A stretch of DNA of 64,000 nucleotides from CAXBMB01 sp052078155 (lineage in GTDB: Bacteria; Pseudomonadota; Alphaproteobacteria; Kiloniellales; DSM-21159): contig JBQJBP010000002.1 of the NCBI GenBank assembly GCA_052078155.1, positions 620,001-684,000 on the forward strand, given 5' to 3'. Positions 52,008 to 60,858 of the stretch are shown here, in pieces. The first letter of the stretch is position 1; every line of letters starts with the position of its first letter. A program made the position numbers and the translations under genes. The notes below the pieces were generated by a model that was not told the DNA's origin, searched no databases, and saw only the letters and a list, made by a program, of their open reading frames with translations.

Positions 52008-52442
52008 ATGCAGGGAATGGATAAACTGGATCAACGATTGCTGGCGTTGTTGCGGGATAATGGGCGGGAACCAACTGCCTCTCTGGCCCGAAAACTGGAG
52101 GTTTCCCGCTCCACGGTTCAGGAGAGGATCAATCGCCTGACGGACAGGGGGGTGATCGATGGTTTCACGGTGCGCATGAATGCCAACTATCTGGAAAAGG
52201 TCCTTCGGGCGCATGTGCTGATCGCGCTAAGCCCCAAACACACCCAGCGGGTGGCCCATGACCTGTCCAGAATCGCCCAGGTGCGCACCCTTCATACTGC
52301 CAGCGGTGCCTATGACATGATTGCGGTGGTGGAGGCGGAAACTGCGGGCGAACTTGATGGTCTGTTGGATCAGATTGGCATGTTGCCTGGCATAGAACGG
52401 ACCGTCAGTTCCATCCTGCTGGCCACCAAGTTCAGGCGCTAG
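52008..52442 (+). CDS. Lrp/AsnC family transcription regulator
   Basis: 144 residues from ATG 52008; ATG 52017 is the next choice. The N-terminal helix-turn-helix is LDQRLLALLRDNGREPTASLARKL with VSRSTVQERINRLTDRGVI, followed by the RAM ligand domain (LRAHVLIALSPKH, VRTLHTASGAYDMIAVVEAE). It binds an amino acid and probably controls the divergent saccharopine dehydrogenase-like gene, as is common for Lrp-linked catabolic genes. The TAG stop is part of the CTAG that begins repeat copy M. Confidence 0.9.
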   Translation: MQGMDKLDQRLLALLRDNGREPTASLARKLEVSRSTVQERINRLTDRGVIDGFTVRMNANYLEKVLRAHVLIALSPKHTQRVAHDLSRIAQVRTLHTASGAYDMIAVVEAETAGELDGLLDQIGMLPGIERTVSSILLATKFRR

Positions 52443-52530
52443 ATTCGAATCGGGTTAGGGGAACTTGCGACGTGGTGACTCTTGAAGCGTGGGTCTATTC
52501 ACTTTTCAACATGTTAGAGGCTGCTGCCCG
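52439..52530 (-). repeat. CTAG-bounded intergenic repeat, copy M (truncated)
   Basis: CTAGATTCGAATCGGGTTAGG, then CGACGTGGTGACTCTTGAAGCGTG and CACTTTTCAACATGTTAGAGG. The AAGCGC half is lost. The TAG is the lrp stop codon. Confidence 0.65.
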
Positions 52531-52624
52531 CTTTTCTTCTGTCCCCAAACCAGTGACCTGAGGCTTACTGACCCGCTCAGAAATGCGGCTGGGTGATTGC
52601 AAAAAGATCTGGCCAGACTGTGCT

Positions 52625-52660
52625 TTTACTCAGACTGTAGCGTTTACTCAGACTGTGGGT
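52625..52660 (+). repeat. Two tandem 18-bp units
   Basis: TTTACTCAGACTGTagcg (52625-52642) and TTTACTCAGACTGTgggt (52643-52660), identical over 14 bases. In the gap after the lrp gene. Confidence 0.8.
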
Positions 52661-52692
52661 TTTACAGGGCCGGAAACCACAGATTTACCAGA

Positions 52693-54435
52693 TCAACCGG
52701 CACTGACCGTTTCTCTCACGCAAGCCTCTGCCTGAGGTTTGCAGGGCACGAGCAGCTGGGCAGTGGTGCCCGTTCCCTTTGCCGAATCAATGGCAAAACG
52801 TGCACCGATCAGCTGGGCAAATCGAACCACCAGGGGCAGGCCCAGGCCAGTACCTTCCTGTGTCCGCCGGTAGCTGTTTTCCAGCTGGACGAAGGGCTCC
52901 ATAGCTGTTTCAAGCTCGCTGTCTGTCATCCCCTGGCCGTGATCCTTCACCAGGATCTCCACCTCTGTCCGGGAACGCAGCTTCATGTTCAGTTCAATCT
53001 TGCCACCAGCCGGGCTGAACTTCACGGCGTTGGACAAGAGGTTGATCAGGATCTGTTTCATCAGTCGGGGGTCCGTGGTGACCGCAACCGGGCTGAGGTG
53101 GGGGACCAGTTCAATCTGTTTGTTCTGCAGGGCCGGTTCCAGAAAGAGAGTGCACTCTTCAACCAGGTGATGCAGCTGGATGTCTTCCGGCACAACTTCA
53201 ACTTTGCCAGCGTCGACTTTCGCCAGATCCAAAATGTCGTTGATCAGGTTCAGCAGATGGCGCGAGCTGGAGAGAATGGAATGATGGTACTCATCTGTTT
53301 TTTCTTCAGACAGGCTCAGGGATTTGAGCAGCAGCATCTCGGTAAAGCCGATGATGGCATTGAGCGGGGTGCGCAGTTCATGGCTCATGGTCGCCAGGAA
53401 CTCCGACTTGGAATTGCTGGACTGTTCCGCCAGGGCGCCGAGGCGGGAGGCTTCTTCCAGCAATCGCTGCAACCGGTGTTCGGTCTCTTTCTGCTCACTC
53501 ATGTCGCGGAACAAGGTGACCTTGTACCCGGTGTCCTGGCCATGATCCTGCACCGGTGCCACGCTCATCAGCACCGGCAGGTGTGTGCCGTCAGGCCGGG
53601 TAATTTCAACCTCTCCGCTCCAGAAACTCAGGTCTCCCTTTCCCTGCCAGATCTGTGAGAGTTTGTCGGCGGTGGTTCTGTCGCTGATGGTCAGAGGCGG
53701 ACGGCCTGCCAGGATGCTCTCTTCCGGCAGATTTGAAGCGCGTAAAAAGGCGCTGTTTGCATCGATGATCCGGCCTTTGGGGTCGGTAACAAACAGGGCA
53801 TCGTTGAGGGATTCAAAAGCCTGCTGCGCGATGGCCATGGCCCGGTTGGGCTCCAGCAGCGTGCGGTTGATGACAAAGATCATGCCGATACCCAGAACCA
53901 ACACGACAACCGCTATTTCCAGCAGGTCGTAAAGCAGCCGGTCCGCAGCGGAGCTGTGGAAGTCGTGAGCTGTCAGATAAATCTGGACGCTGCCAATGGA
54001 CATGGTGCGATAGGTAATGGGTCGGCGGATCTGATAGCTGGCGTCATCCAGGAGGGGTTTGTGGAGGCTGGCGTCATAGGACACTATCTCCCCGTCCATG
54101 GTGCGGATTTTGCCCATGAACACATGGCCGAAGTTGCCATCCACAATGATGGCCAGCACCACAGGATCCATCAGTTCCGCATCAAGAACAGCAGCGGCCA
54201 CGTCGGCGGTGTAAACCCGGTCGACGGATTTTTCGAAAATGTTCCAGATGGAGGGGGTGACCGTGGAGGCCACGCGCAGGGCAATGATTTCTGCCCGTTG
54301 CTCCAGATCTGTGCGGTGCTGCTGTTCGATGATGGCCGTGCGAAAAGCGACAAAGGCACCCAAAACGATCGTGGTGATGATGACCATCCCCAGGATCAGT
54401 TTGGAGGTATCTTTTGTTTTGGCGCCCGGCGTCAT
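52693..54435 (-). CDS. Membrane PAS-domain sensor histidine kinase
   Basis: 580 residues. Helix 1 (LILGMVIITTIVLGAFVAF), periplasmic sensor to about 165, helix 2 (LLEIAVVVLVLGIGMIFVI), a PAS domain at about 205-315 (FESLNDALFVTDPKGRIIDA, ending VTLFRDMSEQK), then HisKA with His352 in ATMSHELRTPLNAIIGF and the ATPase domain with NLLSNAVKF and EGTGLGLPLVVRF. No receiver. It starts 100 bp after the TRAP-type lipoprotein gene on the same strand. That suggests a periplasmic binding protein feeding a sensor kinase, which is inference from position. Confidence 0.92.
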   Translation of the reverse strand: MTPGAKTKDTSKLILGMVIITTIVLGAFVAFRTAIIEQQHRTDLEQRAEIIALRVASTVTPSIWNIFEKSVDRVYTADVAAAVLDAELMDPVVLAIIVDGNFGHVFMGKIRTMDGEIVSYDASLHKPLLDDASYQIRRPITYRTMSIGSVQIYLTAHDFHSSAADRLLYDLLEIAVVVLVLGIGMIFVINRTLLEPNRAMAIAQQAFESLNDALFVTDPKGRIIDANSAFLRASNLPEESILAGRPPLTISDRTTADKLSQIWQGKGDLSFWSGEVEITRPDGTHLPVLMSVAPVQDHGQDTGYKVTLFRDMSEQKETEHRLQRLLEEASRLGALAEQSSNSKSEFLATMSHELRTPLNAIIGFTEMLLLKSLSLSEEKTDEYHHSILSSSRHLLNLINDILDLAKVDAGKVEVVPEDIQLHHLVEECTLFLEPALQNKQIELVPHLSPVAVTTDPRLMKQILINLLSNAVKFSPAGGKIELNMKLRSRTEVEILVKDHGQGMTDSELETAMEPFVQLENSYRRTQEGTGLGLPLVVRFAQLIGARFAIDSAKGTGTTAQLLVPCKPQAEACVRETVSAG

Positions 54436-54534
54436 GGTCGCTTCAGATCTCTTCCTCAGATTTTTGGACAGGCCCAGCTCTATGACCCTCAGGAACAGGG
54501 GCCCAATTCAGGCCGTCTGCGCCAGTCCACTTGG

Positions 54535-55587
54535 CTAGTCGTAGGCACCAAAATAGCTGTAGTAGTCGTTGTACCTGTCTTTGAAATCCCGCTTCTTCTT
54601 GATCAGCTCTTTCGTGTAAGCATCCCGCTCCTGATAGCGGCTGATGACCTGATCATTGGCCTGACGCCAAGACTCGATATCTTCTGGTGACCAGCGGTTG
54701 AGGGTGATGCCTGCCGCTTTGAACTTCTGCAGGGCTTCAAAATCCTGCAGCTTGGCTTTGAAGGTGGTGGTCAGCGTGTAAGAGCGGATTGCGGTTTCCA
54801 GCATGGCCTGCAGATCAGGCGTCAGGTCGTCATAGGCTTTCTGGTTGATCAGAAAATCAGACAAGACCGACGGCTGCCAGATGGCAGGCACGATGGCGTG
54901 GGGGCTGATGTCCTGCAGCCCAAGATCCCAGGCCCCGCCTGCCGTGGTCCATTCAACAGCATCCAGGTCACCACTGCGCAGGGCCGGTTCGATTTCAGAC
55001 GGCACAAGGGGGATGGCGTAACTGCCCGCAGCCTCAGCCAGGACCTCGCTGGGCAATCCCGGACCAATGCGGATTTTCTTGCCTTTGAGGTCCTTCAGCC
55101 CTGCAACAGGCTGGCGCGACAAAAGGCCAAATTCCATACCGGGCCACCAGGCCGGGCGCCAGAGCACCCCTAACGGGGCCGCCAGTTCATTGGCCAGGTC
55201 GGTGCCCTCGTCAGCCAGAAAGAACATCATGGAGGCGTCGAGGTTCATGAAGTCAAAGGGCCCGGCGTTCATCACGGCCCAGGCAGGGTTCTGAGCGGAC
55301 CACCAGTTGGGCCAGCCGTTGCCCATTTCAATGCGGCCATCGCTGACGGCGGTGATGATGTCCGGGCCGCCGGTAATGGCCCCACCGGGATGAACGGTGA
55401 TGTCAAATCGCCCGTTGCTCATGGCGGAAAGATTGGCAGCGAACTTTTTCAGTTCCAGAAAATCAATGCTGGTTTCTGTTGCTTGCGACTGGAGTTGCCA
55501 GGAGACCTTCTCCGGTTCCTTTTCCAGGCAACCGGTTAAAGACAGGCCCAGTAAAAGCGCTGTGCACAGGCCAAGAATCCTCAACAT
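54535..55587 (-). CDS. TRAP-type (DctP-like) solute-binding lipoprotein, orphan
   Basis: 350 residues from ATG 55587 (AGAGG upstream). A signal peptide with lipobox LSLTGC (Cys19) makes it a lipoprotein, unlike classical soluble DctP. The body shows the DctP pattern: FAANLSAMSNGRFDITVHPGG, DGRIEMGNGWPNWW, GLKDLKGKKIRIGPGLPSEV with the conserved Arg, and LDAVEWTTAGGAWDLGL. The wording fits the group that binds 2-oxo acids and similar compounds. No DctQ or DctM membrane subunit is in the window. It precedes a sensor kinase, so a sensing role is plausible. Confidence 0.87.
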   Translation of the reverse strand: MLRILGLCTALLLGLSLTGCLEKEPEKVSWQLQSQATETSIDFLELKKFAANLSAMSNGRFDITVHPGGAITGGPDIITAVSDGRIEMGNGWPNWWSAQNPAWAVMNAGPFDFMNLDASMMFFLADEGTDLANELAAPLGVLWRPAWWPGMEFGLLSRQPVAGLKDLKGKKIRIGPGLPSEVLAEAAGSYAIPLVPSEIEPALRSGDLDAVEWTTAGGAWDLGLQDISPHAIVPAIWQPSVLSDFLINQKAYDDLTPDLQAMLETAIRSYTLTTTFKAKLQDFEALQKFKAAGITLNRWSPEDIESWRQANDQVISRYQERDAYTKELIKKKRDFKDRYNDYYSYFGAYD

Positions 55588-55780
55588 GTTCGATGCCTCT
55601 TTTCTTGAGGTCTGCTGTCGTATCGGACTCTTTGGTGGAGACCTTCCATCTCCAACCCAAAAGAACACCAAGAGAAACGATCAGAGTTCTGGAGCAATTT
55701 CGGGTTTAGTCTTTATGAAGCGGGTAAAATATTGATTAAATCCGCCGTTTCTTCCTTCGCCAGGACTTGAGAATCAATTT

Positions 55781-56800
55781 TTAGACTACAAAGAGAAGCA
55801 GTCCGACAACCAGAGCCAGAATGAAAAGCGTCTCAATGACGATCAGGGCGACGGCTTTGCCCCCCACGTCGGCCAGGGCTTTGATGGAGGTTTTCATGCC
55901 CAGGGCGGCAATGGCCGTCACCAGGCACCAGCGGGAGAGGTCAACCAGAATGGTCAGAACATCCTGCGGTATCCAGCCTAAGGAATTGATCGTCACCAGG
56001 GCAATGAAGCCAAAAAGGAAGCCGGGAATGGGCAGCTTGGCTTTTCCACTGTCCCCGCCGCCGCGGTTGAAAATCACCGCAATGATCAGAACGGCCGGCA
56101 CCAGCAGCGCCACGCGAAAGAGCTTGGTGACGGTGGAGACGTCACCGGCCGTGTCAGAGATGAGGTAGCCTGCCCCGACAACCTGGGCCACATCATGAAT
56201 GGTGCCCCCCAGCATTAGCCCGGCTTCCGTATCATCAAACCCCAGAACCTTTGACAGCATGGGGTAGAGCACCATGGCCACGGTCGAGAGTGTGGTGACG
56301 GAGATCACAGTGAAGATGGTGTCGCGCTCATGGTTCTGATGCTTGGGCAGAACCGAGGAAATGGCCAGAGCGGCTGAGGCCCCGCAGATGGCAACGGACC
56401 CGCCTGTCAGCGTGCCGAACTGTCGGCTGAAGCCCAGGCGGCGGGCCACAAAGCCGCCAAACAAAATGGTCAGCACCACGGCAGCAATCACGATGATGAT
56501 GGGGGCCGGTCCCAGCTCCAGGATCTGATCCAGGGTAATCCGCGCCCCCAGCAGGGCGACCCCCAGACGCAGGATCTTCTTGCTGGCAAATTCAATGCCC
56601 GGCGGACAGGTCCCTTCCTGGGAGAGAAAGACAAAGGCCATACCCAGCAGCAGCGTGAGCAGCATCACGGGCCCGCCGTAGCTGTCGGAGATGAAGGTGG
56701 CCGCCATTCCCACCACCGCTGCGACCAGTACCCCGGGAAAGTATCGGCGGCCCTGAGCAAAGAGGTCCTGACTGCGCTTGAGGAGGGAGGATGAGCTCAT
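55781..56800 (-). CDS. YeiH/UPF0324 family putative exporter
   Basis: 339 residues with about ten membrane helices. Characteristic blocks are LRLGVALLGARITLDQI, GGSVAICGASAALAISSVLP and GGTIHDVAQVVGAGYLIS. Members are annotated as putative sulfate or sulfonate exporters from physiological context in a few bacteria. No sulfonate or taurine gene is adjacent, so substrate is open. Single gene, facing a 466-bp gap upstream. Confidence 0.88.
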   Translation of the reverse strand: MSSSSLLKRSQDLFAQGRRYFPGVLVAAVVGMAATFISDSYGGPVMLLTLLLGMAFVFLSQEGTCPPGIEFASKKILRLGVALLGARITLDQILELGPAPIIIVIAAVVLTILFGGFVARRLGFSRQFGTLTGGSVAICGASAALAISSVLPKHQNHERDTIFTVISVTTLSTVAMVLYPMLSKVLGFDDTEAGLMLGGTIHDVAQVVGAGYLISDTAGDVSTVTKLFRVALLVPAVLIIAVIFNRGGGDSGKAKLPIPGFLFGFIALVTINSLGWIPQDVLTILVDLSRWCLVTAIAALGMKTSIKALADVGGKAVALIVIETLFILALVVGLLLFVV

Positions 56801-57266
56801 GGGAACGGACTTCTGTGCTGGATTGGACGGACGCTGGTGGTCCCAGTCCTGGAAATTCTTACAAGTCGCAGAGAGGCGTTGCCGGGCAAGAGTAAAGCAA
56901 TGTCTCTCAGGCGCGCCTTTCTTAGTCCAGTCCGGGGCTTATGGAAATGGCTATCTCCGGGTAGCCGCTATTCTGCAATCAGGATCGTCAAGCGCTTTGG
57001 CAGAGGGCTGTTTGGGTCCCGCTGTTAGATGGCCGGCAGATGTCGACGGAATGAATTTTCTGTAAGTCCCCGGCTTTCGGTAGCCGTGAGCGCGTTCCCG
57101 GCCTATATTTTTTAAAAAGAAGTCGCAGGCGCTACGGTGAAAACACCTCGCTTGCACTGTTTCAGCTCTGCGACAGGAACCCGGTTGTCTCAGCCTCCAG
57201 ACTGAAGGCCCCTGTAGGTATTCAGTCAGTGCAGCCGCGAAGACAGACGGATCAGGGAAGAAAAAT
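56801..57266. other. Divergent promoter region YeiH-type gene / TAXI gene
   Basis: 466 bp. No gene, repeat or palindrome recognised. The SD AGGGAAGAA of the TAXI gene is at its right end. Confidence 0.4.
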
Positions 57267-58385
57267 GTGACTGCGAAACAGCCGACGTCCCCTTTTCAGA
57301 CCACTTCTTCAAAGGCTGCCCCATCCGACAGGGGAATTGGGCGACGTGCTTTCTTTCAGCGCCTTTGCGCCCTGACAGGGTCAGCGGCAGCCCTGGCTTT
57401 GATGGCCAGGGGCAAAATGGCAGCCGCGCTGGATGTGATTTTCTTTCGTATTGGCACCGGATCCACGGTCGGCACTTACTTTCCCATCGGGGGCGCCTTG
57501 GCAACCGCCATCAGCAATCCGCCTGGCAGCCGGGCCTGTGATGAAGGCGGCAGTTGTGGCGCGCCGGGGGTGATTGCCGTTGTGCAGTCCACCAAAGGCT
57601 CCGTGGAAAATGTCGAGGGTATGGCGAACGGGCTTCTGGAATCCGGCTTGTCCCAGGCCGATGTGGCCTATTGGGCCTATCATGGGGAAGGACCTTTTGA
57701 AGGCAAAGCGCCGCAAAGAAACCTGCGGGCCATCGCCAATCTCTATCCCGAGCTGGTGCAGCTGGTGGTTCGGGTCGACTCTGAAATCCGCCGCATCGAT
57801 GACCTCAAAGGCAAACGCATTTCCCTGAACGAGGTTGGATCCGGCACCCATGTGGATGCCTTGATCATTCTCGATGCCTGGGGTTTGACGCCTGACGACC
57901 TGGAGGCCCGCTATCTGTCCACCAGTGATGCCATTGAGCAGGTGCGTCTGGGCGATCTGGACGGGTTTTTCCTGATCGCCGGGGCCCCGACCCAATCCAT
58001 CAGTGATCTGGCCGAAGAGACCCAGTTGCGGCTGGTCCCTGTGGACGGCAAGGAAGCCAAGGGCCTGCGGGACCGGTATCCTTTCTTTGCCAGCCACTTT
58101 CTGCAGGCCGGGACCTATCAGGCCGTCAGCGGAGTGGAAACCCTGTCAGTGGGTGCGCAATGGCTGGTGCGCGCTGAAGAACCGGAAGAGGTGATTTATG
58201 AAATCACCAAAGCCCTGTGGCACAACAATACCCGTCCGATCCTGGATCGGGGGCATGCCAAAGGGCGGCAGATCCGCTTCCCGACAGCCCTGGATGGGCT
58301 GGGCATTCCCCTCCACCCGGGGGCGCGCCGTTACTACGAAGAAAAGGGCGTGACTGTTATTGAGGATGTGCCGCCCAGTGATTGA
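57267..58385 (+). CDS. TAXI-type TRAP solute-binding protein, orphan
   Basis: 372 residues from GTG 57267 with AGGGAAGAA just upstream. The N-terminus has a twin-arginine-like GRRAFFQRLCALTG and hydrophobic segment, so export may be by Tat. The mature part begins FFRIGTGSTVGTYFPIGGALA, the hallmark of TAXI proteins, followed by AVVQSTKGSVENVEGM, DLKGKRISLNEVGSGTHVDA and GDLDGFFLIAGAP. TAXI proteins normally serve fused TRAP permeases (DctQM); none is near. It is 132 bp before yejB, but the two families do not normally work together. Confidence 0.9.
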   Translation: MTAKQPTSPFQTTSSKAAPSDRGIGRRAFFQRLCALTGSAAALALMARGKMAAALDVIFFRIGTGSTVGTYFPIGGALATAISNPPGSRACDEGGSCGAPGVIAVVQSTKGSVENVEGMANGLLESGLSQADVAYWAYHGEGPFEGKAPQRNLRAIANLYPELVQLVVRVDSEIRRIDDLKGKRISLNEVGSGTHVDALIILDAWGLTPDDLEARYLSTSDAIEQVRLGDLDGFFLIAGAPTQSISDLAEETQLRLVPVDGKEAKGLRDRYPFFASHFLQAGTYQAVSGVETLSVGAQWLVRAEEPEEVIYEITKALWHNNTRPILDRGHAKGRQIRFPTALDGLGIPLHPGARRYYEEKGVTVIEDVPPSD

Positions 58386-58517
58386 TCAAGCACTCTGGGG
58401 TGATCTCTGTCCCGTCCTTTACTTGAAACCCGTTGAGAAACAAGGCAAAAGACCGGCAGGTTCGATCCTGCCAAGGCCCTCGTCTGGCGCTGTCAGGCCA
58501 CCAGTTTCGGAGCAGCA

Positions 58518-59639
58518 ATGCTAGCTTACATCATTCGACGCCTGTTTCTGATCGTCCCGACTTTGTTGGGCATTCTGATCCTGAACTTTCTGATCATTCA
58601 GTTTGCGCCCGGCGGTCCGGTTGAACAGATCGTGGCAGAGATTCAGGGAACCGATGTCAGCTCGACAGAGCGGGTAACCGGTGGCGGGGGCGATTTCGGC
58701 GGCAGTTCTGCCCAGAATCAGCAAAACCAGGGCGGCGGTGGCGGTGCGGCCACCAGCAAGTACCGTGGGGCCCAGGGCCTGGATCCGGAAGTCATTGCTG
58801 AAATCGAGCGCATGTTCGGCTTTGACAAACCCATGCATGAACGCTTCTTCGAAATGGTCGTGAACTACATGACCTTCGATTTCGGCGATTCCTTCTTTCA
58901 GGACAAGAAGGTGGTGGATCTGGTGCTGGACAAGATGCCGGTGTCCATTTCTCTGGGGATCTGGACCACGCTGATTGTTTATCTGGTGTCCATTCCTCTG
59001 GGGATCCGTAAGGCAGTCAGGGACGGGTCCCGTTTCGACATCTGGACCTCCGGGGTCATCATTCTGGGCTATGCCATTCCCAGTTTTCTCTTTGCCGTTC
59101 TGCTGATCGTTGTCTTTGCCGGCGGGCGCTACTGGTCGATTTTCCCCTTGCGGGGACTGGTCTCAGGCAATTTTGATGAACTGCTCTGGTATCAGCAGAT
59201 TCTGGATTACTTCTGGCACATGGCTTTGCCGGTGCTTTCCATGGTTATCGGCGGTTTTGCCTCCCTGACCATGCTGACCAAGAACTCTTTCCTGGATCAG
59301 ATCAACCAGCAGTATGTGATCACGGCCAGGGCCAAGGGGCTGACGGAAAATCAGGTGCTCTACGGTCATGTGTTCCGGAACGCCATGCTGATTGTCATTG
59401 CCGGTTTCCCCGCAGCCTTTATCGGGGTGCTCTTTACCGGGGCTGTTTTTGTCGAGGTGATCTTCTCTCTCGATGGGCTGGGCCTGCTGGGCTATGACGC
59501 GGCCCTGAAGCGCGACTATCCCATCATGTTTGCCACGCTCTATTTCTTCACCTTGCTGGGGTTGCTGCTGAACCTGATCGGGGACATCACCTATACGCTG
59601 GTCGATCCGCGCATCGACTTCGAACGGCGGGAGGCCTAA
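58518..59639 (+). CDS. yejB: Peptide ABC importer permease YejB
   Basis: 373 residues, six helices. Starts MLAYIIRRLFLIVPTLLGIL with GGAG before the ATG. A Gly/Gln-rich loop (NQQNQGGGGG) at about 60-90 follows the first helix, typical of alphaproteobacterial YejB. The binding-protein-dependent transport signature TARAKGLTENQVLYGHVFRNA lies near residue 270 (quoted in part: RAKGLTENQVLYGH). Works with YejE and YejF to import oligopeptides or peptide antibiotics such as microcin C. First gene of yejBEF here. Confidence 0.93.
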   Translation: MLAYIIRRLFLIVPTLLGILILNFLIIQFAPGGPVEQIVAEIQGTDVSSTERVTGGGGDFGGSSAQNQQNQGGGGGAATSKYRGAQGLDPEVIAEIERMFGFDKPMHERFFEMVVNYMTFDFGDSFFQDKKVVDLVLDKMPVSISLGIWTTLIVYLVSIPLGIRKAVRDGSRFDIWTSGVIILGYAIPSFLFAVLLIVVFAGGRYWSIFPLRGLVSGNFDELLWYQQILDYFWHMALPVLSMVIGGFASLTMLTKNSFLDQINQQYVITARAKGLTENQVLYGHVFRNAMLIVIAGFPAAFIGVLFTGAVFVEVIFSLDGLGLLGYDAALKRDYPIMFATLYFFTLLGLLLNLIGDITYTLVDPRIDFERREA

Positions 59640-59643
59640 GCAC

Positions 59644-60858
59644 ATGGCACAGACCTCCTCCTCCATGACCGATTCCTCCACGACCGATCCCTCCACTGCT
59701 GCAGGTTCCTCCGTGACGCTGGACACCCAACCGCCCACGGACCGCATCCTTGGTCTCGCTGTCACCCCCATCACCTACAGGCGCTGGCAGAATTTCAAAG
59801 CCAACAAGCGGGGCTACTGGTCGCTCTGGCTGTTCATGGTGCTGTTCTTCTTCAGCCTCTTTGCAGAGTTCGTGGCCAACGATCGTCCGCTGCTGATCCG
59901 CTATGACGGGGCCTTCTATTCACCTGTGCTGGTGGACTACAAGGAAACCACCTTTGGCGGGGAATTCGATCTTCATACCGATTACCTGGACCCCTACATT
60001 CAGGAGCTGATCGATGAAAAGGGCTGGGCCATCTGGCCGTTGATCCCCTACAGCTATGACACCATCCTGCTGGACCTGCCGGTTCCCGCGCCTTCTGCGC
60101 CAACCGCCCAGAACTGGCTGGGGACCGATGACCAGGCCCGCGATGTCACCGCGCGCATGATCTACGGCTTTCGCATCTCGGTGGTCTTTGGCCTTTTGCT
60201 GGCCTTGCTGTCTTCGATCATCGGTGTGGTATCCGGGGCGGTGCAGGGATACTTCGGCGGGCTGACGGATCTGCTGTTCCAGCGCTTCATTGAGATCTGG
60301 TCGGGACTGCCCAGCCTTTTCATTCTGATCATCATGGCCTCGGTCATCACACCGGGCTTCTTTACATTGCTGTTCATTCTGGTTGCGTTCAGCTGGACGG
60401 CGCTGATCGGGGTGGTGCGGGCCGAGTTTCTGCGGGCCAGAAACCTGGACTATGTCAAGGCGGCAACGGCCCTGGGGGTCAGCAACCGCACCATCATGTT
60501 CAGTCACATGCTGCCCAACGCTATGGTGGCGACCATCACCATGCTGCCCTTTATCCTGTCGGGGGCGGTGACGGCGCTGACGGGTCTGGATTTCCTTGGC
60601 TTCGGCCTTCCGCCCGGCTCTGCCTCTCTCGGTGAGCTGCTGAAACAGGGTAAAAGCAATCTGGAAGCTCCCTGGCTGGGTCTCACCGGTTTTGTCTCTC
60701 TGGCGGTGATGCTGAGCCTGCTGGTGTTTATCGGGGAGGCTGTGCGCGATGCCTTTGATCCGCGCAAGCTCTTCAGTGGCGGGAAGGCCGCCGAAACAGC
60801 GGTCGAAGACATGGATGCCGACAGTCAAAGCCCGAAACAGGAAGGGGGCAAGGCATGA
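59644..60858 (+). CDS. yejE: Peptide ABC importer permease YejE
   Basis: 404 residues; starts 4 bp after yejB. A Ser/Thr-rich N-terminal tail of about 35 residues precedes the first helix (WSLWLFMVLFFFSLFAEFVA). The large loop (FGGEFDLHTDYLDPYIQELI) is typical of YejE. The transport signature is ARNLDYVKAATALGVSNRT near residue 265. The C-terminus is acidic. Overlaps yejF by 4 bp (ATGA), showing tight coupling. Confidence 0.93.
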   Translation: MAQTSSSMTDSSTTDPSTAAGSSVTLDTQPPTDRILGLAVTPITYRRWQNFKANKRGYWSLWLFMVLFFFSLFAEFVANDRPLLIRYDGAFYSPVLVDYKETTFGGEFDLHTDYLDPYIQELIDEKGWAIWPLIPYSYDTILLDLPVPAPSAPTAQNWLGTDDQARDVTARMIYGFRISVVFGLLLALLSSIIGVVSGAVQGYFGGLTDLLFQRFIEIWSGLPSLFILIIMASVITPGFFTLLFILVAFSWTALIGVVRAEFLRARNLDYVKAATALGVSNRTIMFSHMLPNAMVATITMLPFILSGAVTALTGLDFLGFGLPPGSASLGELLKQGKSNLEAPWLGLTGFVSLAVMLSLLVFIGEAVRDAFDPRKLFSGGKAAETAVEDMDADSQSPKQEGGKA

